In this document: positions 6,573-12,332 of the stretch, piece by piece
How the letters are laid out: the number at the start of each line of letters is the position of its first letter
How positions within the stretch are numbered: position 1 is the stretch's first letter
Assembly (NCBI GenBank): GCA_003241645.1
Contig: QFOX01000054.1
Coordinates: 1 to 12,332, forward strand
Direction: 5' to 3'
DNA from: Azospirillum brasilense
Lineage (GTDB): Bacteria > Pseudomonadota > Alphaproteobacteria > Rickettsiales > UBA3002
Length of the DNA: 12,332 nt
The notes under the pieces: model-generated
Database searches by the model: none
The model's input: the letters and a program-made list of their open reading frames with translations, nothing else
Told to the model about the DNA's origin: nothing
Made by a program: the position numbers and the translations under genes

Positions 6573-7172
6573 TTAAGCGTTCTTTTGCAGCCAGCGGCTG
6601 CCGGGCTTGATGGCCTGCGTGCCTTCGAGATGTTCCGGCAAATGGTCGGCATGGTAGGTCTTCACGTCGAGCGCCATGAGCGAGATCAGCGGGAATGGCA
6701 GGCCATGCGTGCCGTTGCTACGGTCGATGAGCGAGGCTTCCGCCACCACTTCACCACCGAAATGCTTGATGCACTCCACCGTTTCCAGCGAGGATTTGCC
6801 GGTGGTTACCACGTCTTCCACCAGCAGGATTTTCGCGCCCGGCGCGATGTGGAAGCCGCGGCGCAGGGTGAATTCTCCCGCTTCGCGCTCACAGAAAATG
6901 GTTTCCACGCCAAGCTGGCGGCCCATCTCATAGCCAACGATGACGCCGCCCATGGCCGGTGCCACCACCATGTCGATGGTCTGCGGGCCCAGCACATCGC
7001 GCACGCGGCGCGCCAGCTCGGCGCACAGGCGGTCGGCGCGCGCCGGGCTCATCAGCACGCGGGCGCATTGCAGGTAGGTGTCGGAATGCAGGCCCGAACT
7101 GAGAATGAAATGGCCGCGCAGGATCGCCTCGGCGGCTTCGAATTCGTTCATCACATCAGCGTCGTTCAACAT
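6573..7172 (-). CDS. pyrE: Orotate phosphoribosyltransferase
   Basis: A 199-residue type I phosphoribosyltransferase that joins orotate and PRPP to give OMP, the fifth step of de novo pyrimidine synthesis, in the cytoplasm. The substrate loop GHFILSSGLHSDTYLQCARVL (20-40) has the form typical of the shorter PyrE subgroup. APAMGGVIVGYE (71-82) follows, then the mobile-loop region CEREAGEFTLRRGF. The PRPP-binding motif is ILLVEDVVTTGKSS (115-128) with the acidic pair Glu119-Asp120. The ATG at 7172 is preceded by GGAG eight bases upstream, which overlaps the panC stop codon; only five bases separate the genes, so translational coupling with panC is likely. A second in-frame Met at residue 8 is a possible alternative start. 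Confidence 0.95.
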   Translation of the reverse strand: MLNDADVMNEFEAAEAILRGHFILSSGLHSDTYLQCARVLMSPARADRLCAELARRVRDVLGPQTIDMVVAPAMGGVIVGYEMGRQLGVETIFCEREAGEFTLRRGFHIAPGAKILLVEDVVTTGKSSLETVECIKHFGGEVVAEASLIDRSNGTHGLPFPLISLMALDVKTYHADHLPEHLEGTQAIKPGSRWLQKNA

Positions 7173-7177
7173 GCATT

Positions 7178-8023
7178 CTACTCCACAGCAACATTATCGA
7201 TCAGGCGGGTGGTGCCCAGCGTCGCCGCCGCGAGAATGCGCGCGGGCGCTTTGTATTCATTCAGGGTCTGCAGGCTTTCCGCATGGCGCAATTCCACATA
7301 GTCCACGCTGGTAAAGCCCGCATCCAGCAGCAGGCGGCGGGCTTTTTCCATGGTCTCGTCCACCGGGCGACCTTCGGTCTTCAGCACGAAGGCAGAATGG
7401 CGCAGCACCTGATTCAGCTTCACCGCTTTCTTGCGCTCCTCCGCGCTGAGGTAGCGGTTGCGCGACGACAGGGCCAGCCCATCGCCCTCGCGCACGGTCG
7501 GCACGCCAATGATCTTGATATCCATATCCAAATCGGTGACCAAACGTTTAATCAGCGCCAGTTGCTGGTAATCTTTTTCACCGAACAGCGCCACGTCGGG
7601 CCGCACCTGGTTGAACAGCTTGGCGACCACCGTGGCCACCCCATCAAAATGGCCGGGGCGCGCCGCGCCGTCCATGCCTTCGCTCACGCCTGCCACCTGC
7701 ACGTTGGTGGCAAACCCGTTCGGATACATCACGGCCACGCTGGGCAGCCACGCCGCATCCGCCCCGGCTTCCTTCAGCCCGGCAAGGTCTTCCTCCAGCG
7801 GGCGGGGGTAGCGGTCCAGGTCTTCGGTGGGGCCGAATTGCTTGGGGTTCACAAAAATGCTGACCACCACGCGGTCGGCCTGCGCCCGGGCGGCGCGCAC
7901 CAGCGCGAAATGCCCCGCATGCAGCGCGCCCATGGTGGGCACCAGCGCCACGCGCAGCCCCTGCCCGCGCCATTCGGCGACGGTACTGCGCAGCTGCGAT
8001 ATCTTTGTAAGTTCCAATGTCAT
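7178..8023 (-). CDS. panC: Pantothenate synthetase (pantoate--beta-alanine ligase)
   Basis: A 281-residue ATP-dependent ligase that condenses pantoate and beta-alanine to pantothenate, leading to coenzyme A. It belongs to the HIGH nucleotidyltransferase superfamily: PTMGALHAGH (29-38) carries the HxGH motif (His35, His38), FVNPKQFGP is the conserved pantoate and ATP site, FGEKDYQQL (147-155) is the family signature, and LSSRN (185-189) takes the KMSKS place. The length is normal. The ATG at 8023 matches the family start, although only a weak ribosome binding site (CAAG) precedes it. The 35-base gap to the divergent zapE gene contains a direct repeat of GTTAGC (8029-8034 and 8041-8046). No panB lies in the window. 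Confidence 0.96.
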   Translation of the reverse strand: MTLELTKISQLRSTVAEWRGQGLRVALVPTMGALHAGHFALVRAARAQADRVVVSIFVNPKQFGPTEDLDRYPRPLEEDLAGLKEAGADAAWLPSVAVMYPNGFATNVQVAGVSEGMDGAARPGHFDGVATVVAKLFNQVRPDVALFGEKDYQQLALIKRLVTDLDMDIKIIGVPTVREGDGLALSSRNRYLSAEERKKAVKLNQVLRHSAFVLKTEGRPVDETMEKARRLLLDAGFTSVDYVELRHAESLQTLNEYKAPARILAAATLGTTRLIDNVAVE

Positions 8024-8058
8024 CTTGCGTTAGCGCCTGTGTTAGCTACAAGAACGGC

Positions 8059-9177
8059 ATGTCGCAAGCCGAACCGTCACTCTTTTTGCAGGATTATAAC
8101 CAACGCATTATTAATGGTGCGTTAAAGCCCGACCCTGCCCAACAGCAGGCCGCACTGGCGCTGGACGCGCTTTTTGATGCGCTGCGCCCTGCGGCCGTCA
8201 CCGGCGGCCTGCTTGCCCGCCTGCGCGGCAGCAAGCGTACCCCCGCCAACGGGCTGTATCTGTGGGGCGATGTGGGGCGCGGTAAATCCATGCTGATGGA
8301 CCTGTTCGTGGCGCATGCAAAACCCATGACGCGCACGCGGCGCATGCATTTCCACGCCTTCATGCTGGACGTGCACAAGCGCCTGCATGCCTTCCGCCAG
8401 CTGGACGCCACCGGCGACCTGATGCCCCGCGTGATCGCGGATATCGCCTCAGAGATCCGCGTGCTCTGCCTCGATGAGTTGCAGGTGACCGACGTGACCG
8501 ACGCGCTGATCCTCGCGCGGCTGTTCGAGGGGCTCATGGATGCAGGCGTGTGCGTGGTGTTCACCAGCAACCGGCCGCCGCACCAGCTTTACCAGCACGG
8601 GCTGCAACGCGAGCAGTTCATGAAATTCGTGGAATTGCTGAAGCGCCGCATGCCGATTCACGAGCTAAAAAGCCCCACCGATTACCGGCTGGAACAATGG
8701 CGCACCCTTGCGCACACCTACCACGTGCCGCTGGACGCCACGGCCGATGATTTCCTGCTGGAAAGCTGGCAAAAATTCACCCAAGGCCAGCCCAGCGAAC
8801 CACTGAACCTGGAGGTGCAGGGCCGCATCCTTCGGGTGGATAGACACAGCCATGGCGTGGCCTGGCTGACGTTCGACGAGCTGTGCCGCCGCCCGCTGGG
8901 CGCGAACGATTACCTGACGCTGGGCAAGGTGTGCCACACGCTGCTGCTGCAAGGCATTCCGGCCATGACCAAGGAAGACCGCAACGAGGCGAAGCGCTTC
9001 GTGACCCTCATCGACACGCTGTACGACCTGCGCGTGAAACTCATTGCCACCGCGCAGGTGCAGCCCGAGGCGCTCTACCCCGGCGGTGATGGCAGCTTCG
9101 AATTCCACCGCACGGTCAGCCGCCTGCACGAAATGCAAAGCGAGCAATATCTTGCCTTGGCGCATCTTTCGGCCTAG
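8059..9177 (+). CDS. zapE: ZapE/AFG1-family ATPase
   Basis: A 372-residue P-loop ATPase of the ZapE (bacterial) / AFG1-LACE1 (mitochondrial) family. In E. coli ZapE associates with the division ring and affects FtsZ bundling; mitochondrial relatives act in protein quality control. The Walker A motif GDVGRGKS is at 70-77, Walker B LCLDELQV around Asp139-Glu140, and the sensor-like FTSNRPP at 168-174, followed by LYQHGLQREQF, a family signature. The tail includes GGDGSFEFHRTVSRLHEM, also typical. The frame is open to an ATG at 8017, but that start would overlap the divergent panC gene by seven bases, and family proteins begin near the second Met, so 8059 was chosen; AAGAACGG upstream is a weak ribosome binding site. 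ispH follows nine bases after the stop, suggesting one transcript. Confidence 0.94.
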   Translation: MSQAEPSLFLQDYNQRIINGALKPDPAQQQAALALDALFDALRPAAVTGGLLARLRGSKRTPANGLYLWGDVGRGKSMLMDLFVAHAKPMTRTRRMHFHAFMLDVHKRLHAFRQLDATGDLMPRVIADIASEIRVLCLDELQVTDVTDALILARLFEGLMDAGVCVVFTSNRPPHQLYQHGLQREQFMKFVELLKRRMPIHELKSPTDYRLEQWRTLAHTYHVPLDATADDFLLESWQKFTQGQPSEPLNLEVQGRILRVDRHSHGVAWLTFDELCRRPLGANDYLTLGKVCHTLLLQGIPAMTKEDRNEAKRFVTLIDTLYDLRVKLIATAQVQPEALYPGGDGSFEFHRTVSRLHEMQSEQYLALAHLSA

Positions 9178-9186
9178 CTAAAGGCG

Positions 9187-10155
9187 ATGCACCCCGCCCC
9201 CGCACTCACCGTTTACCTTGCCGCGCCGCGTGGCTTCTGCGCGGGCGTGGACCGTGCCATCGAGATCGTCGAGCAGGCGCTGAAGCTCTATGGCGCGCCC
9301 ATTTATGTGCGCCACGAGATCGTGCACAACAAATGGGTGGTGAACGACCTGCGCCAAAAAGGCGTGGTGTTCGTCAAGGAAGTGGACGAAGTGCCCGATG
9401 GCGGCATCACCGTGTTCTCGGCGCATGGCATTTCTGAGAAGGTCGAACACAGCGCGAAGCTGCGCGACCTGCCGGTGATCGACGCGACCTGCCCGCTGGT
9501 GACGAAAGTGCATAACGAAGCCAAGCGCTACGAGCGCGAAGGCTATGAGATCGTGCTGATTGGCCATGCCGGCCACCCCGAAGTGGAAGGCACCAGCGGC
9601 CGCGTGCAAAAGGTCTACCTCGTCGAGAACGTAGACGACGTGGCACGGCTGGAAGTGACCCAGCCCGAAAAACTGGCCTACGTGACGCAGACCACCCTGA
9701 GCGTGGACGACACCAAAGCCATCATCGAGGCGCTGAAGGCGCGCTACCCCAGCATTCACGGGCCGGACACCAAAGATATCTGCTACGCCACGCAGAACCG
9801 CCAGCAGGCGGTGAAAGAGCTGGCACGGCAGGTGGATTTGATGCTGGTCGTCGGCTCGCGCAATTCCAGCAACAGCAACCGCCTGCGCGACTTGAGCGTG
9901 GAAATGGGCGTGCCCGCCCACCTGATCGACGACGCGACGGACATTCAGCCCGCATGGCTCGACGGCGTGACCAAGCTTGGCCTCACCGCCGGGGCCAGCG
10001 CACCGGAATTGCTGGTGGAGCGCGTCATTCGTTTTCTGGAAACGCTGCGCCCGCTCACGGTGGAACCCTTCGCCGTGGTGGAAGAGAATGTGTATTTCAA
10101 CCTGCCGAAGGAAGTTCGCAGCCAGCCCTTCAAGGACCGCCTGAAAACGGCCTAG
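9187..10155 (+). CDS. ispH: 4-hydroxy-3-methylbut-2-enyl diphosphate reductase
   Basis: A 322-residue [4Fe-4S] enzyme, also called LytB, that reduces HMBPP to IPP and DMAPP in the last step of the MEP isoprenoid pathway. The three cluster-binding cysteines are present: Cys18 (RGFCAGV), Cys102 (DATCPLV) and Cys199 (DICYATQ). Substrate-binding and catalytic residues are visible as His43, His80, His130 and Glu132 (GHPEVEGTSG), and the TQTTLSVDDT and GSRNSSNSNRL signatures follow. The length is normal and all key residues are kept. An AAAGG lies just before the ATG, and zapE ends nine bases upstream, so the two are probably coexpressed. The TAG stop directly abuts the stop of the convergent RNB gene. 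Confidence 0.98.
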   Translation: MHPAPALTVYLAAPRGFCAGVDRAIEIVEQALKLYGAPIYVRHEIVHNKWVVNDLRQKGVVFVKEVDEVPDGGITVFSAHGISEKVEHSAKLRDLPVIDATCPLVTKVHNEAKRYEREGYEIVLIGHAGHPEVEGTSGRVQKVYLVENVDDVARLEVTQPEKLAYVTQTTLSVDDTKAIIEALKARYPSIHGPDTKDICYATQNRQQAVKELARQVDLMLVVGSRNSSNSNRLRDLSVEMGVPAHLIDDATDIQPAWLDGVTKLGLTAGASAPELLVERVIRFLETLRPLTVEPFAVVEENVYFNLPKEVRSQPFKDRLKTA

Positions 10156-12332
10156 CTATTTGCCTGCGAAGAAGCCTTTATCCTCACCGCGCTCACGCGT
10201 TTGCATGTCGGTGACCCAGCTTTTCGCGGGCCGGTTATCGGGCAATTTCCAATCGAAATATTCCAGCGCCTTCACACTGGCGGCGCGCATCGCGCGGTCG
10301 ATGTTCGGCCCCGCCCCGGTGAAAATTTTCTTCTGCCCCTGCCACTCCATGCTGGCGCGCACCTGATGCGGCCCCTGCTGGCGGCCATTGGTGAGCCGTT
10401 CGAACGCAATGCTGCCACCACGCGCGGCCACCATTTCCTCCAGCACGGTCTGGGGGTTCAGCACGTCGCGCGCCACGTTCTGGTTGCGGCTGACAACGGT
10501 CTTGAACGCATCGTTACGCAGGATGCGGCGGATCGCCACATGCTCGGCACGCTCGGGCGTGTCCTCCTGCGCTTCCACGCGGATGGGGGCGCGCATGTCG
10601 CCACCGCGCACCTCGATCTGCATCAGTGCGCCATCGGCCAGCGGTTGCGCATGCCAGTGGACCGAGGCTCCCGCCCCTTCCACCATGCGCTCCAGCAATT
10701 CGCGTTTCTTCGCGCCCTCCATGTCCAGCTCGGCATAGAGCAGGTTCGGCACGGCCGTGCGCTCCAGCGGCTGCAACTGCCCGAACGCGTAGTGCTCGAG
10801 GAACGAATAGCGCGCATGGCTGAGCGCCGCGCGCTGGTTGTGCCCCACCGAATAGAACGGCGCGGCGAACGCCCGGCCCTGCGCGTCACGCATCACCAGC
10901 AGGGTGGCGCACACGCGCGAGGGTTCGGCACCCTCGGGCGCTTTTTCTTCGCTGGGCAGCAAGGTGGTGTGCTCGCCCAGCGTGGCGGGCAGCACATGCT
11001 GCTCCAGCTTTTCCATGAGCGCGTTCACGATGGCCGGGTCATGCTTGATGCTGCGCGCCACTTCGCGCTTCAGCGCCGTCCACCGATGCACACCGGGGTG
11101 CTGCGCGCGCACGAAAATGGCGAATGCATCCTGCGTGCGATCGAAGTTGTTGGCCTTCACCCGCGCGATCGCCTCATCGAACAGGCTGCGTGGCATGTCG
11201 CCAGTGAGCGCGGCCGCCTGCAACAGGCTGGAGAATTTCTCGCGCGACAGGCCCGAGAGATCCTCGCGCGTTTTCTCGGCCACCACTTCCAGCCGCTCCA
11301 CGCTGCTATCGTATTTCTCGTTCTGCTTTTCGATCTGGCGAATTTCAGGGCTATGCGCCAGCGCGTTCATGTGCGCGGCGAAACCTTCCAGCTCTTCGCG
11401 CGTGTAAGGCAATTCCGGCACCTGGATCTGCCCGGCAAGCTGGCGCAGGCGCGCCGCTGGCACGCGCGCACCGGCGGGCAGCAGCGTTTCGCAGGTCTGC
11501 ACCAGCAGCTTCTGCAACTGGCGGCGGGCATGGGCCCGGTTCACCCCCGGCTGCGCATGCAGCAGCGACAGATATTCCGCGCCCTGCGCCCACACGGCCT
11601 GCCGCAACGCAGCGGGCTGCACCCCCGGCAGGCAGGTGCCCAGCTTGGCCTCCACATCGTCGAGCACCCGCACGGCGTGGTGCACCATCAGGCCGTTGAA
11701 ATAATCCGGCGCGCGGCGAATGGGCGACGTGAAATGGCAATAGCTGCCCTTCAGCCCCATGCGCTCCAGCGCGCTGTGGCGCACCGGCGTGGTGCTGTAG
11801 GTGGCGTGCGCATCGGCCTCATCAAAATTGCGATACAAAAATGGCAGGCCGCTTTGCCGGAAGAATTCCGCCACGCTGTTATTCGCCAGCAGCATGTAGG
11901 TCGCCACCATTTCCATGGCCTGCATCTGGTCGGCGCCCTTCACACGGCGCAGCGTGCGCTGGCCGAAAATTTCCTCCCACGGAATGGACTGCCCGCGGAA
12001 ATACGCATGCTGCACGCCTTGCGCGATATCGGCCATGAGCTGGAACTGCGGATCGGCCTGCATGCGGGCATGCGCCTGCGCGTAGCTCGAATTGTCCGGG
12101 TGGGTGATGACCGGCATGAAGCTGGTGTGCGTGGGGCGGAAATGCTTATCCAGCGTGATGCTGACCGTGAGGCCCAAGCGCTCCTGATTATGCTCGAGGC
12201 TCAAATTCTCCTCCAGCAGTTTGGGCAGCATGGGGTCGGTCCAGCCGGGGCCATACACGGTGAAGGCGCGCATCCACGCGGCCTGCGCCAGCGGGCTGCC
12301 GGGGCGCACATGCGCCGCCACGTCGGCAATGG
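10156..12332 (-). CDS. RNB-family exoribonuclease with C-terminal dsRBD-like modules (partial, N-terminus beyond right edge)
   Basis: The frame is open to the right edge, giving 724 visible residues (numbered from the first full codon at 12330). The start IADVAAHVRPGSPL is the middle of an RNase II/R catalytic domain, which degrades RNA 3' to 5'. Further RNB motifs are LSLEHNQERLG, MVATYMLLANNSVAEF (about 141-156) and HFTSPIRR (199-206); the catalytic aspartates lie off the window. About 90 residues after SPIRR look inserted before the usual ending REELEGFAAHMN (about 312-323). A helical linker follows. No S1 domain is visible. Instead, residues 623-693 match a double-stranded RNA-binding domain: NPQTVLEEM as helix 1, GPHQVRASMEW as strands, and GAGPNIDRAMRAASVKAL as the loop and helix 2. 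Two weaker modules of the same alpha-beta-beta-beta-alpha outline lie at about 433-515 and 540-607. The fusion would suit structured RNA, but this is inference. RNB membership is firm, the last dsRBD probable, the other two tentative. Confidence 0.9.
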   Translation of the reverse strand, partial: IADVAAHVRPGSPLAQAAWMRAFTVYGPGWTDPMLPKLLEENLSLEHNQERLGLTVSITLDKHFRPTHTSFMPVITHPDNSSYAQAHARMQADPQFQLMADIAQGVQHAYFRGQSIPWEEIFGQRTLRRVKGADQMQAMEMVATYMLLANNSVAEFFRQSGLPFLYRNFDEADAHATYSTTPVRHSALERMGLKGSYCHFTSPIRRAPDYFNGLMVHHAVRVLDDVEAKLGTCLPGVQPAALRQAVWAQGAEYLSLLHAQPGVNRAHARRQLQKLLVQTCETLLPAGARVPAARLRQLAGQIQVPELPYTREELEGFAAHMNALAHSPEIRQIEKQNEKYDSSVERLEVVAEKTREDLSGLSREKFSSLLQAAALTGDMPRSLFDEAIARVKANNFDRTQDAFAIFVRAQHPGVHRWTALKREVARSIKHDPAIVNALMEKLEQHVLPATLGEHTTLLPSEEKAPEGAEPSRVCATLLVMRDAQGRAFAAPFYSVGHNQRAALSHARYSFLEHYAFGQLQPLERTAVPNLLYAELDMEGAKKRELLERMVEGAGASVHWHAQPLADGALMQIEVRGGDMRAPIRVEAQEDTPERAEHVAIRRILRNDAFKTVVSRNQNVARDVLNPQTVLEEMVAARGGSIAFERLTNGRQQGPHQVRASMEWQGQKKIFTGAGPNIDRAMRAASVKALEYFDWKLPDNRPAKSWVTDMQTRERGEDKGFFAGK

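Noticed and set aside
8017..8058. Upstream ATG for zapE at 8017
   Set aside because: It would overlap divergent panC, and the added residues do not resemble the family.
12319..12321. GTG at 12321 as the start of the RNB protein
   Set aside because: The frame continues upstream with IAD, the conserved lead-in of IADVxxHVRPGSPL, so the codon is internal and the gene runs off the window.

Overview
The window reads as a compact, GC-rich chromosomal segment of an alphaproteobacterium. The main support is the threonyl-tRNA synthetase, which carries the extra loop before the MNCP motif that I associate with alphaproteobacterial enzymes. The lipopolysaccharide-type glycosyltransferases and the dispersed palindromic repeats of the GTCATTCC...GGAATCCA type fit a Gram-negative proteobacterium. 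I cannot place it more finely. Base composition and codon use look even throughout, and I see no phage, transposase, integron, CRISPR array, tRNA or rRNA. No gene-free stretch exceeds 300 bases; the longest (638-842) is mostly filled by a palindromic repeat.

Layout. Bases 1-637 (minus) hold most of an ABHD10-like alpha/beta hydrolase cut by the left edge. Divergently, a plus-strand series follows: a GT4 glycosyltransferase (843-1982), a GT9 heptosyltransferase-like protein (2104-3033), a small BLUF-like protein that seems to have lost its middle (3084-3392), thrS (3420-5450) and infC (5483-6016). A minus-strand group converges on it: panC (8023-7178), pyrE (7172-6573, five bases after panC) and an unrecognised 165-residue protein (6520-6023). 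From a 35-base divergent gap next to panC, zapE (8059-9177) and ispH (9187-10155) run on the plus strand. ispH converges, stop codon against stop codon, with a large partial RNB-family exoribonuclease (12332-10156, minus) whose N-terminus lies beyond the right edge.

Most genes are housekeeping: envelope sugar transfer (GT4 and GT9), translation (thrS, infC), pyrimidine and pantothenate synthesis (pyrE, panC), division-linked ATPase (zapE), isoprenoid synthesis (ispH) and RNA decay (RNB protein). The unusual points are: (1) the RNB exoribonuclease ends not in an S1 domain but in about 480 residues holding one clear and two weaker dsRBD-like modules; (2) the BLUF protein lacks about 40 central residues, including the flavin-contacting Gln; (3) ThrRS has a disrupted HxxxH editing motif, with one extra residue and Gln where the second His is expected; (4) two composite three-hairpin repeats of the same design sit directly upstream of envelope or hydrolase genes and create false in-frame N-terminal extensions.
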